Source: an uncultured Synergistales bacterium
GTDB lineage: Bacteria > Synergistota > Synergistia > Synergistales > Aminobacteriaceae
Length of the DNA: 64,000 bases
Direction: 5' to 3'
NCBI GenBank assembly: GCA_905233725.1
Contig: CAJOEM010000002.1
Location: forward strand, 1-64,000
Of this stretch, positions 33,964 through 42,485 are shown one piece after another. Every line of letters starts with the position of its first letter. Within the stretch, counting starts at the first letter, position 1. The translations under genes and the position numbers were made by a program. The notes beneath the pieces are model-generated. The model ran no database searches. It was not told where the DNA came from and was given only the letters and a program-made list of their open reading frames with translations.

Positions 33964-34054
33964 GTTGATTTCGAAAATTCGTCTCCTGTTAAGTTAAATT
34001 ATTAATAATATTATATCGTCAAAAATATTTTCGTGATGATTGCGTAGTTGTGGC

Positions 34055-34083
34055 ATTGATTTTTGTTGACCTATTGTTATAAT
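34055..34083 (+). promoter_or_regulatory. ctsR promoter with overlapping CtsR-like operator
   Basis: TTGATT (34056-34061), a 16-nt spacer and an extended -10, TGTTATAAT (ending 34083). Inside the spacer lies a CtsR-box-like pair of heptads on the minus strand, GGTCAAC-AAA-AATCAAT (complement 34055-34071), with the 7-3-7 spacing of the GGTCAAA repeat. The second heptad is degenerate. CtsR binding here would block RNA polymerase and give autoregulation. Confidence 0.6.
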
Positions 34084-34140
34084 GCTACGTGAGAATTTAA
34101 GAATTAGAATTTATTGCTTGAGAGTAGGGGAAAATTTTTC

Positions 34141-34629
34141 ATGCAGGATTTGCATACTTTGACTCAGAATATTGAGCGCTATATTCTCGAAATGCTGGAC
34201 GCAGAAGAAGAGGATTTCGTGCAATTACGCCGCAAAGAACTCGCTGAAACTTTCGGTTGTGTTCCGAGCCAGATAAATTACGTTTTACGCAGCAGATTTA
34301 CGCCGGAACAGGGATTTTTGGTCGAGAGCAGACGCGGTGGAAACGGCTTTATTCGGATCTTGAAAATTTCGTGTGAAAGTTCAGAAGAGAAACTCGATCA
34401 TATTGACGATTTAATCGGGGATTATATTTCAGAACGGGGTGCGCGGAGAGTTTTGCAGTCGTTACAGGAACGTGACTTGATCACTATGCGGGAGAGATTA
34501 TTAATGGAAATATCGTTGCGAAATTCAGAAGAACTCAGCAGAGATGCTTGCGGCTTATCGGTGCGTGAACGCGGAATAATAACTGCCGAAATGTTAAAGA
34601 GAATGTTACGAGGAATCATGTTAGCTTAA
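34141..34629 (+). CDS. ctsR: CtsR-family heat-shock repressor
   Basis: A 162-residue transcriptional repressor of class III heat-shock genes. The N-terminal winged HTH is recognisable in VQLRRKELAETFGCVPSQINYVLRSRFTPEQGF and the wing ESRRGGNGFIRI. The C-terminal dimer/sensing domain contains IGDYISERGARRVLQSLQERDLI and a final MLKRMLRGIM. The ATG at 34141 is about 9 nt after AGGGGA. It precedes clpC directly, whereas Firmicutes usually have mcsA and mcsB between, so the McsB-based inactivation route is absent at this locus. Confidence 0.95.
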   Translation: MQDLHTLTQNIERYILEMLDAEEEDFVQLRRKELAETFGCVPSQINYVLRSRFTPEQGFLVESRRGGNGFIRILKISCESSEEKLDHIDDLIGDYISERGARRVLQSLQERDLITMRERLLMEISLRNSEELSRDACGLSVRERGIITAEMLKRMLRGIMLA

Positions 34630-34663
34630 TTAAGGCTTAATCAAAGGGAGAAAAAATTATTAC

Positions 34664-37156
34664 ATGTGGCAATTTTACACAGAACGCGGAAAAAGAATAA
34701 TCCAGTTGGCTCATCACGAAGCTCTGAAAATGGGGCATAACGTCGTTGAACCGGAACACTTGTTGCTCGGATTGTTGCAGGAAACTAGCGGCGCTGCTCG
34801 TCAAGCACTGGTCGAACTGGGAGTGAATCCGGAAGATTTGTCGCAGCGAATCCGTGACATAATCGGTCAATCACACGATGCTCCGAACAGAATTACGGAT
34901 TTGCCGCTGAGTCCTAGAGTTCGTCGAGCGTTGGAACTTGCAATTATCGAGGCTCGAAAAATGGGCGTGAATTACGTCGATACAGAGCATATTTTACTGG
35001 GGATCCTGGCTGATGATTCAGGATTGGTCGTGCAGCAATTCCTGGCGATGGGTCTGACACCGCTGGCAGTCCTGAAGCAGGTAAACGAAATTCTCGGGAA
35101 TACGAATACTCGTGCGCAGAATAATGACTCGAATCACTCAGCGAATGCAAATTCCAAGCGCAAAACTAAGGTCAAAACACCAACGCTTGATTCACTGGGA
35201 ACGGATTTAACTCAGATGGCGTTGAACGGCGAATTGGATCCTGTAATCGGCCGCGAGAAAGAGATTAAGCGCGTTATGCAGGTGTTGTGTCGCAGGACGA
35301 AATCGAATCCGGTTTTAGTTGGTGACCCTGGTGTCGGCAAAACTGCAATCGTTGAGGGACTTGCGCGCCAAATTGCTTCAGGTTCAGCTCCAGACCCGTT
35401 GAAAGACAGGCGAATCGTGCAGCTGAATATGGGAACGCTGGTTGCCGGCACGAAATATCGCGGAGAATTTGAAGAAAGATTACGCAGAATCGTAAAAGAA
35501 CTCACGGATAGCAAAGGTGACGTGATATTATTCGTCGATGAGATTCACACGATGATAGGCGCAGGAAATGCAGAAGGCGCTACGGACGCAGCAAATATTC
35601 TCAAGCCAAGTCTGTCTCGCGGAGTTTTCCAGTTAATCGGCGCTACAACTCAGGACGAATATCGCAAATACGTTGAGAAAGACGCAGCACTCGAACGAAG
35701 ATTCCAGCCGGTTCAGGTCGATGAGCCAAGTATCGAAAATTCTGTTTTGATCCTGAAGGGATTGCGTGACAAGTACGAAGCTCATCATCAGGTAGTTTTC
35801 ACGGACGAAGCTATCGAAGCAGCAGCAAATTTGTCATCGAGATATATTCAGGACAGATTTTTGCCGGACAAAGGCATAGATTTGATCGACGAAGCCGGTG
35901 CAAGAACGCGATTGTTATCACTCGAGCCACCCGAAAGCATTCACGAAATCGAACGCAGACTCGAAACAGCCAAGCAGAAAAAAGAACGCGCCGTAATGTC
36001 CGAGCAGTACGAACTCGCAACGAAATTACGCGACGAAGAACGCAGAATCTCAGATGAACTCGACGCAGCAATTCACACCTGGAAAATCAATCGCAAAACT
36101 GAGAAGATTCGCATTGGCTCAGAAGATATAGCGTCAGTTGTAGCAGAACAAACCGGCGTGCCAGTCCAGCAATTAACAGAGGCAGAAACTCAGAGATTAC
36201 TCAAAATGGAAGAGGAAATTTCCCGAAGATTAATCGGTCAGGACGAAGCTGTCAGTGCAGTTGCAAGAGCTATCAGGCGCGCGAGAACCGGATTGCGCGA
36301 TCCCAAAAGACCAATCGGCAGTTTTCTGTTCATGGGTCCAACTGGTGTCGGGAAAACTGAGTTAGCTAAATGTCTGGCGAGATTCTTGTTTGGAAAAGAC
36401 GACTCGATGATCAGGATCGATATGAGCGAATTTATGGAACGTCACGAGGTCGCAAAATTAGTCGGAGCACCCCCGGGCTACGTTGGTCATGAGAGCGGCG
36501 GAAAATTAACGGAACTGGTCAGACGCAAGCCTTATAGCGTGATATTATTCGACGAGATCGAGAAAGCTCACCCGGAAGTGTTTAATATCCTGCTGCAAAT
36601 TCTCGACGATGGCAGATTAACTGACGGTCAAGGACGCAAAGTCGATTTCAGGAACACGGTTATAATCATGACGAGCAATGTCGGCGCGAAAGAAGCTCAG
36701 CAGGGAAATTCGTTGGGCTTTGGAATTTCAGAAGCAGCTCAAACTCAACGCGATTGGGAACGTTCAAAGAGCATAATTCTCGAGGAAGCGAACAAGACTT
36801 TCAGACCGGAATTTCTGAATCGCATTGACGAGATGGCAGTGTTCAAGCCGTTGACACGCGAAAATCTCCTGAGAATAATCGACACGATGCTGAACGAATT
36901 ATCCGAACGACTCGACACGAAGGGCGTGAAAATTGACGTTGATGACGCAGCCAAGGAGAAAATTCTCGAGAAGGGTTTCAAGCCTAAGTACGGTGCCAGA
37001 CCACTGAGACGCGCGATTCAATCTATGCTGGAGGACAGGCTGGCGGATTTTATGTTGACTGAGGAATTGCCGGAAGGTTCGGAAGTAAGCATTCGAGTTG
37101 ACGGAGAAAATCTGAAATGCGAAAAAAATTTCCAGGAGACGCTGGAGCAAGTGTAA
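34664..37156 (+). CDS. clpC: ATP-dependent Clp protease ATPase subunit ClpC
   Basis: An AAA+ unfoldase of 830 residues that feeds proteins to ClpP. Order: two Clp N repeats (1-145), a first AAA domain with GDPGVGKT (about 220-227) and VDEIH, a UVR-type middle segment (about 425-460), a second AAA domain with GPTGVGKT (about 558-565), and the C-terminal D2-small domain. The middle segment identifies it as ClpC rather than ClpA or ClpB. It lies 34 nt after ctsR and probably shares its promoter. azlC overlaps its 3' end by 40 bp. Confidence 0.97.
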   Translation: MWQFYTERGKRIIQLAHHEALKMGHNVVEPEHLLLGLLQETSGAARQALVELGVNPEDLSQRIRDIIGQSHDAPNRITDLPLSPRVRRALELAIIEARKMGVNYVDTEHILLGILADDSGLVVQQFLAMGLTPLAVLKQVNEILGNTNTRAQNNDSNHSANANSKRKTKVKTPTLDSLGTDLTQMALNGELDPVIGREKEIKRVMQVLCRRTKSNPVLVGDPGVGKTAIVEGLARQIASGSAPDPLKDRRIVQLNMGTLVAGTKYRGEFEERLRRIVKELTDSKGDVILFVDEIHTMIGAGNAEGATDAANILKPSLSRGVFQLIGATTQDEYRKYVEKDAALERRFQPVQVDEPSIENSVLILKGLRDKYEAHHQVVFTDEAIEAAANLSSRYIQDRFLPDKGIDLIDEAGARTRLLSLEPPESIHEIERRLETAKQKKERAVMSEQYELATKLRDEERRISDELDAAIHTWKINRKTEKIRIGSEDIASVVAEQTGVPVQQLTEAETQRLLKMEEEISRRLIGQDEAVSAVARAIRRARTGLRDPKRPIGSFLFMGPTGVGKTELAKCLARFLFGKDDSMIRIDMSEFMERHEVAKLVGAPPGYVGHESGGKLTELVRRKPYSVILFDEIEKAHPEVFNILLQILDDGRLTDGQGRKVDFRNTVIIMTSNVGAKEAQQGNSLGFGISEAAQTQRDWERSKSIILEEANKTFRPEFLNRIDEMAVFKPLTRENLLRIIDTMLNELSERLDTKGVKIDVDDAAKEKILEKGFKPKYGARPLRRAIQSMLEDRLADFMLTEELPEGSEVSIRVDGENLKCEKNFQETLEQV

Positions 37157-37809
37157 TTTTCGCAGCGTTTCGTGACACGTTGCCGGTTATGACAGGCTAC
37201 GCTGTGTTGGGAATCGGCTTTGGGATTTTGCTTAGTTCGAAAGGCTACGGAGCAATCTGGGCATTGCTTATGGGATTGATGATTTACTCAGGGACGATGC
37301 AATTTGTGGCGATTGACCTGATCACAACACACGCAACACTCGCGACGACTGCGATTACGGCATTGATGGTTGGTGCGCGGCATTTGTTTTACGGGATCTC
37401 AATGCTGAAGCGTTACGAAAATTCTGGGATCCTGAAGCCATACTTGATTTTCGCTTTGACCGATGAGACGTATTCGCTGGTATGCAATTCTGACGCTGAT
37501 TTGAAATATTGTTTTCTTGTCTCGTTGCTTGATCACGTTTACTGGCTGAGCGGAACTGTAATCGGAGCAATTCTTGGTTCGCTTCTGGAATTTGACGCGC
37601 GCGGCATAGATTTTGCGTTGACGGCGTTATTCATAACGATTTGCACGGAACAGTGGCTGAATGAATCAAATCATGTTTCGGCTTTAACTGGATTTGCAGC
37701 GAGTGTTTTTTGCCTGATGATTTTTGGCAGCGAGAATTTTTTGCTCCCGTCGATGATTTTGATAACGATTGCGTTATTTGCGCTCAGGGGAAAGATTGAA
37801 TATGAATAA
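37117..37809 (+). CDS. azlC: AzlC-family branched-chain amino acid exporter, large subunit
   Basis: A 230-residue membrane protein, about six to eight segments, of the AzlC/YgaZ family, which with AzlD exports branched-chain amino acids. Family segments are AFRDTLPVMTGYAVLGIGFGI, GTMQFVAIDLI and ALMVGARHLFYGISMLKRY. The chosen ATG overlaps clpC by 40 bp; a later ATG at 37183 would delete conserved residues, so the overlap is likely real. azlD overlaps its end. Confidence 0.93.
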   Translation: MRKKFPGDAGASVIFAAFRDTLPVMTGYAVLGIGFGILLSSKGYGAIWALLMGLMIYSGTMQFVAIDLITTHATLATTAITALMVGARHLFYGISMLKRYENSGILKPYLIFALTDETYSLVCNSDADLKYCFLVSLLDHVYWLSGTVIGAILGSLLEFDARGIDFALTALFITICTEQWLNESNHVSALTGFAASVFCLMIFGSENFLLPSMILITIALFALRGKIEYE

Positions 37810-38149
37810 TATGAACATGAACGTGAATGACACGCACGCATTTTTGATAATCGCGATTTCAGGATTAATGACGTTTTTGCTGCGAGTTCTGCCGTTTGTG
37901 GCGTTCGGGAAAAGCGAACGTACTCCGAAGTTTGTGATTTACCTGGGAAAAGTTCTGCCGTTTGCTACGATGGCTATGTTAGTTGTGTATTGTCTGAGAC
38001 ACACGGATTTTCTCGGGAACACGCACGCATTGCCGGAAATAATTTCGAGTTTGACAGTCGTTTTGCTGCACGTTTGGAAGAGAAATACGCTCTTGAGCAT
38101 AATATCCGGAACGTTGCTGTACATGTTTTTGATTCAAGTCGTGTTCTGA
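37802..38149 (+). CDS. azlD: AzlD-family branched-chain amino acid exporter, small subunit
   Basis: A 115-residue membrane protein with about four segments, partner of AzlC. It shows the AzlD pattern ISGLMTFLLRVLPFVAFGK and KVLPFATMAMLVVYCLR. The ATG at 37802 follows AGGGGAAAG by about 8 nt and overlaps the azlC stop codon. It ends 23 nt before a terminator. Confidence 0.93.
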   Translation: MNNMNMNVNDTHAFLIIAISGLMTFLLRVLPFVAFGKSERTPKFVIYLGKVLPFATMAMLVVYCLRHTDFLGNTHALPEIISSLTVVLLHVWKRNTLLSIISGTLLYMFLIQVVF

Positions 38150-38172
38150 GGCCGGAAAAATTTTTTTTGAAA

Positions 38173-38214
38173 TGCGAATCGCCTGTGAGAGAAATCTTGC
38201 GGGTGATTTTTTTT
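38173..38214 (+). terminator. Terminator after azlCD
   Basis: AATCGCC and GGGTGATT form the stem (with one G-T pair), followed by eight T residues. Confidence 0.65.
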
Positions 38215-38237
38215 GCGAATAAATTTTTCACGAGTGC

Positions 38238-38243
38238 TATAAT
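38238..38243 (+). promoter_or_regulatory. Extended -10 element upstream of iorA
   Basis: TGC-TATAAT lies 29 nt before the iorA start. No good -35 box at the right spacing; TTGCGA at 38213-38218 is 19 nt away. Confidence 0.5.
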
Positions 38244-38271
38244 AGCTCACAAAAATTTACAGGGGGAGAAT

Positions 38272-40050
38272 TTGTTTTTAAAAATGCAAGATTCAAGAAC
38301 TTTGATGTCAGGGAATGCTGCTGCAGCTCGGGGATTATACGAAGCAGGCTGTTGCGTCGTGTCGAGTTATCCCGGAACACCCAGCACAGAAATTACGGAA
38401 GAAGCCGCGAAATTCGATGAGATTTATTGCGAATGGGCACCGAATGAGAAAGTCGCAATGGAAACGGCGTTCGGAGCGTCGTTGGCAGGCAAGCGCAGTT
38501 TTTGCGGAATGAAACACGTCGGCTTGAACGTAGCTGCTGATCCGTTGTTTACGCTTGCTTACACGGGCGTGAATGCTGGCATGATTATCGCAGTCGCTGA
38601 TGATCCGGGAATGCACTCGTCGCAGAATGAACAGGATTCCCGGCATTATGCTAAATCCGCGAAAATTCCGATGCTTGAACCGTCGGACGCGTCAGAAGCC
38701 CTGGAGTTTTTCAAGATTGCGTATGAAATTTCAGAAAGATTCGATACGCCTGTGTTGCTGAAAATGTGCACAAGAATCGCTCATTCGCAGTCACTTGTGA
38801 AAATTTCGGATCGTGTTGAAGTTCCAGTGAAAGCTTACGGGAAAAATATTTCGAAATACGTCATGATGCCAGGAAACGCGATTAAACGTCACCCGATTGT
38901 CGAGCAGAGATTGCTGGAGCTGGAAATTTATGCTGAAAGTTCAGAATTGAATCGCATTGAGAATGGCAAAGATAATTCGCTGGGAATAATAACGTCGTCA
39001 ACTTGCTATCAGTATGTGAAAGAAGCTTGCGGCGATTTGTATCCGGTGCTGAAACTTGGAATGATTCACCCGTTGCCAGAGAAAAAAATCCGTGATTTCG
39101 CGTCGAGTGTGAAAAAATTAGTAATCGTCGAAGAGCTTGATCCGTTCATCGAAGAATACTGCAGGAATTTAGGATTAAGCATAGAGATTGACGGCAAGAA
39201 TTTGTTCTCGCTTCAGGGAGAGCTTAGCCAGAATATTATTTGCGAGAAACTTGGATTGACGCACGAATCCGGAATTAGCTTGGAGGATGTGAAAATTCCT
39301 CCGAGACCGCCGTTAATGTGTGCAGGCTGTCCGCACAGAGGATTATTTTTCACGCTGAATAAATTAAAGTGTACGGTTTTGGGCGACATTGGCTGTTACA
39401 CACTCGGAGCAGTTGCGCCATTGTCCGCGATTGAGTTGACTTTGTGCATGGGCGCGTCAGTAAGTGCCACTCACGGATTTAACAAGGCTTTGGGACATGA
39501 CAGTGAGAGCAAAACTGTCGGAGTAATCGGCGATTCTACGTTTATGCACTCAGGCATGACCGGGCTTGCGAATATTGCGTATAACCAGAGCAATTCTACG
39601 ATTATAATTCTGGATAACTCGATCACAGGAATGACAGGACATCAGCAGAATCCTACGACTGGTTATAATATTAAAGGCGATCCGGCCGGTAAAATCGATC
39701 TTGAGAAATTGTGCCGCGCAATGGGAATCGAACATGTTAGAGTCGTTGACCCGTATAATTTGCAGGAATGCGAGCAAGTCATCTCGGAAGAATTGTCGAT
39801 TGAAGCTCCGTCAGTGATAATTTCGCGCAGACCGTGTGCGTTGCTGAAGTACGTGAAGCATAATGCGCCGTTGAAAGTGAACGAGAATAAATGTGTCGGC
39901 TGCAAATCCTGCATGAAAATCGGCTGTCCGTCACTGTCGATCAAGAATAACAAAGCGTGTGTTGACAGAACATCGTGTGTAGGCTGCGGAGTTTGCAAGC
40001 AGTTGTGTAAATTTGGAGCGTTCGAAGAGAGTGAGAGTGTGAAATCATGA
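38272..40050 (+). CDS. iorA: Indolepyruvate ferredoxin oxidoreductase, alpha subunit
   Basis: The TPP-dependent large subunit oxidises aryl pyruvates, from transaminated aromatic amino acids, to aryl-acetyl-CoA with reduction of ferredoxin. It has about 592 residues. The N-terminal pyrimidine-binding domain shows SSYPGTPSTEITEEAA. The C-terminal TPP domain has GDIGCYTLGAVAPLSAIELTLCMGAS and GVIGDSTFMHSGMTGL. Two 4Fe-4S clusters sit at CVGCKSCMKIGCP (from about 541) and CVGCGVCKQLCK (from about 568). A TTG at 38272 with close GGGGG is the chosen start; ATG 38284 is an alternative. It overlaps iorB by 4 bp. Confidence 0.95.
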   Translation: MFLKMQDSRTLMSGNAAAARGLYEAGCCVVSSYPGTPSTEITEEAAKFDEIYCEWAPNEKVAMETAFGASLAGKRSFCGMKHVGLNVAADPLFTLAYTGVNAGMIIAVADDPGMHSSQNEQDSRHYAKSAKIPMLEPSDASEALEFFKIAYEISERFDTPVLLKMCTRIAHSQSLVKISDRVEVPVKAYGKNISKYVMMPGNAIKRHPIVEQRLLELEIYAESSELNRIENGKDNSLGIITSSTCYQYVKEACGDLYPVLKLGMIHPLPEKKIRDFASSVKKLVIVEELDPFIEEYCRNLGLSIEIDGKNLFSLQGELSQNIICEKLGLTHESGISLEDVKIPPRPPLMCAGCPHRGLFFTLNKLKCTVLGDIGCYTLGAVAPLSAIELTLCMGASVSATHGFNKALGHDSESKTVGVIGDSTFMHSGMTGLANIAYNQSNSTIIILDNSITGMTGHQQNPTTGYNIKGDPAGKIDLEKLCRAMGIEHVRVVDPYNLQECEQVISEELSIEAPSVIISRRPCALLKYVKHNAPLKVNENKCVGCKSCMKIGCPSLSIKNNKACVDRTSCVGCGVCKQLCKFGAFEESESVKS

Positions 40051-40619
40051 GAACACAGAATATTATGATCGTCGGTGTCGGTGGACAAGGCAGCGTTCTT
40101 GCGAGTAAATTGCTCGGGAGATTGCTTACGTCTGAGGGCTACGATGTGAAAGTTTCGGAAGTTCACGGAATGAGCCAGCGCGGCGGCAGTGTCGTTACGT
40201 ATGTAAGATATGGAGACAAAGTTTACTCGCCAATTATTGACAAGGGACAGGCGGATTTTATCGTGTCGTTCGAGATTTTGGAGGCTGCACGATGGCTTGA
40301 GTATTTGCGCCCGGGTGGTCAGATCGTAACGTCAACGCAACAGATTGATCCGATGCCAGTATTAACAGGAATGATGACTTATCCGGAGAATTTGTTAGAG
40401 AAGCTGAGAAATTCTGCTGTGAAAATTGACGCGCTGAATTGTCTTGAACTAGCTGAGAAAGCCGGAAGTTCTAAAGCTGTGAATCTTGTCTTGATGGGAC
40501 GCTTGAGCCATTATTTTGATATTCCTGATGAGAAATGGCAACGCGCGATCGAAGAATGTGTGCCTCCGAAATTCCTGAATTTGAATAAAAAAGCGTTTGC
40601 ACTTGGAAAAGACGCTTGA
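40047..40619 (+). CDS. iorB: Indolepyruvate ferredoxin oxidoreductase, beta subunit
   Basis: A 190-residue gamma-type domain partner of IorA. The signature IMIVGVGGQGSVLASKLLGRLL at the N-terminus and EVHGMSQRGGSVVTYVRYG are diagnostic of 2-oxoacid oxidoreductase gamma/beta subunits of this class. The ATGA overlap with iorA ensures equal translation. Together they process phenylpyruvate, indolepyruvate and similar acids. Confidence 0.96.
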   Translation: MRTQNIMIVGVGGQGSVLASKLLGRLLTSEGYDVKVSEVHGMSQRGGSVVTYVRYGDKVYSPIIDKGQADFIVSFEILEAARWLEYLRPGGQIVTSTQQIDPMPVLTGMMTYPENLLEKLRNSAVKIDALNCLELAEKAGSSKAVNLVLMGRLSHYFDIPDEKWQRAIEECVPPKFLNLNKKAFALGKDA

Positions 40620-40652
40620 TGCAATAAATAGATTTATCGAGGTGATTTAAAC

Positions 40653-41966
40653 ATGGGAATAGATGAGAAAAGATATTTCCAACCAGAAATCGAGTGTATG
40701 CCGCACGACGAAATTGAAAAACTTCAGAACGAGAAATTCCTGAAGCAGGTTCGGCATGTTTGGGAGGATGTGCCCTATTATCGCAATAAAATGCAGGAAA
40801 AGGGCGTTACTCTTGATGATATTAAGTCAAAAGATGATTTATATAAACTGCCGTTTTTAACGAAGGACGATTTGCGAAAGGCTTATCCGTACGGGCTGAT
40901 GGGCAAGCCGCTGAAAGATTGCGTGCGTATTCAGTCAACGTCGGGAACAACTGGTCAGCGTGTTGTAGCTTTTTACACGATGCACGACATTCAGATTTGG
41001 GAAACGATGTGTGCGCGCGCTATCGTAGCTGCTGGCGGAACGAATGAAGACGTGGTTCAGGTCTCGTACGGCTACGGATTATTCACTGGAGGTCCGGGAC
41101 TTAACGGCGGAAGTCACATGCTCGGTTCGCTTACGATCCCGACATCGTCAGGAAATACGGATCGTCAAATCATGTTCATAAAAGATTTGTCAGCGACGAT
41201 TTTGTGCTGCACACCGAGTTACGCTGCATTCATCGGAGAACGCATGAAGGAAATGGGAATGAAACCCGAGGATATTCCGTTGAAGGCAGGAATTTTCGGA
41301 GCAGAAGCCTGGAGCGAGGATATGCGCCGTGATATTGAGAAAACTATGGGAATTAAAGCGTATGACATTTACGGATTGACCGAGTTATGCGGACCCGGAG
41401 TTTCGTTCGAGTGTTCGGATCAGCACGGAATGCACATAAACGAAGATTATTTTATCGCGGAGATAATAGATCCCAAAACGGGCGAAGTTTTACCCGATGG
41501 AAGTTTAGGCGAATTAGTTTTCACGACGCTGGATAAAGAAGCGTTCCCGTTGCTGCGATACAGGACGCGAGATATTTGCTCGTTGACGCGTGAGAAATGC
41601 CCGTGCGGCAGAACTCATATTCGCATGACCAGGTTGAAAGGACGCAGCGATGACATGTTGATAATTCGTGGCGTGAATGTCTTCCCGTCGCAGATTGAAA
41701 CGGTCTTGCTGAACAAAGGCTACCCGGCGAATTACCAGATTATCGTCGATCGCGTGAATAACACAGATACGCTTGATGTTCATGTTGAGATGACACCTGA
41801 AATGTTCACGGATAATTTGGGCGAAGTTACGCAGCGTCAGAAAGATTTAGTCGATGGCTTGCGTTCGATGCTTGGATTGACAGCGAAAGTTACGTTGGTT
41901 GCGCCGAAGACTATCGTTCGCAGTGAGGGAAAAGCTGTTCGAGTGATTGACAAGCGAAAATTTTAG
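40653..41966 (+). CDS. paaK: Phenylacetate--CoA ligase
   Basis: An adenylate-forming enzyme of 437 residues linking phenylacetate (or another arylacetate) and CoA. The nucleotide loop QSTSGTTGQRVVAFYT is at about 93-108, DIYGLTELCGPGVSFEC follows mid-protein, and the C-terminal hinge is GRSDDMLIIRGVNVFPSQIE. Downstream of iorAB it probably works on the aryl-acetyl-CoA product, either reclaiming acids or, in reverse, conserving energy. The ATG follows GAGGTG. Confidence 0.95.
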   Translation: MGIDEKRYFQPEIECMPHDEIEKLQNEKFLKQVRHVWEDVPYYRNKMQEKGVTLDDIKSKDDLYKLPFLTKDDLRKAYPYGLMGKPLKDCVRIQSTSGTTGQRVVAFYTMHDIQIWETMCARAIVAAGGTNEDVVQVSYGYGLFTGGPGLNGGSHMLGSLTIPTSSGNTDRQIMFIKDLSATILCCTPSYAAFIGERMKEMGMKPEDIPLKAGIFGAEAWSEDMRRDIEKTMGIKAYDIYGLTELCGPGVSFECSDQHGMHINEDYFIAEIIDPKTGEVLPDGSLGELVFTTLDKEAFPLLRYRTRDICSLTREKCPCGRTHIRMTRLKGRSDDMLIIRGVNVFPSQIETVLLNKGYPANYQIIVDRVNNTDTLDVHVEMTPEMFTDNLGEVTQRQKDLVDGLRSMLGLTAKVTLVAPKTIVRSEGKAVRVIDKRKF

Positions 41967-41978
41967 GAGGTGTTACAC

Positions 41979-42407
41979 GTGAAGCAGATTTCGATTTTTC
42001 TCGAGAACAAACCCGGCTGCCTTTACGAAATGACGAAGGCTCTTGCGGATAATAATATCGATTTGCGCGGCTTGTCGTTGGCTGAAACCAGCGATTTTGG
42101 AATCGTGCGATTAATCGTTGACGATGTTTTGGGAACGGCGACGGTCTTGAAAGATGCGGGATTCGTTAGCAGTTTGACGGACGTTTTAGCAGTTGAAGTT
42201 CCGAATGTTCCGGGCGGATTGAGCAAAGTTCTCGCAATTTTGCATGATCAGGAAATTAACGTCGAGTACATGTACGCGATTTTGGGAAATAAAAAATCCG
42301 AGACGGCGTACATGATATTCAGAGTGAATGATAACGCGAAAGCCGAGACTGCGTTGAAAAATTCCGGCGTGAAAATCATGGAGCAGGAAGAATTGTCAGC
42401 TCTGTAA
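41979..42407 (+). CDS. ACT-domain protein linked to paaK
   Basis: A 142-residue protein of two tandem ACT domains: KQISIFLENKPGCLYEMTKALADNNIDLRGLSL from the start and VPNVPGGLSKVLAILHDQEINVEYMYA from about residue 70. Such proteins bind amino acids and often accompany arylpyruvate oxidoreductase genes. It probably senses aromatic amino acids for this cluster. The GTG at 41979 is 8 nt after GGAGG; an earlier GTG lies within the Shine-Dalgarno. Confidence 0.92.
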   Translation: MKQISIFLENKPGCLYEMTKALADNNIDLRGLSLAETSDFGIVRLIVDDVLGTATVLKDAGFVSSLTDVLAVEVPNVPGGLSKVLAILHDQEINVEYMYAILGNKKSETAYMIFRVNDNAKAETALKNSGVKIMEQEELSAL

Positions 42408-42422
42408 AAATTTTTGAGCATG

Positions 42423-42476
42423 AAAAAGCCCCCTGTTGAATTTTGAAATTTGAATTTAACAGAGGGTTTTTATTTT
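42423..42476. terminator. Bidirectional terminator between converging blocks
   Basis: CCCTGTT (42431-42437) and AACAG-AGGG (42458-42466) form a stem with one mismatch, flanked by AAAAA on the left and TTTTTATTTT on the right. It can act on both strands, between the ACT gene and the CBS gene. Confidence 0.75.
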
Positions 42477-42485
42477 GCGCTAGTC

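Noticed and set aside
42408..42485. Replication terminus dif site at the skew change
   Set aside because: No XerCD-type 28-bp palindromic site was recognised; only a bidirectional terminator is present.
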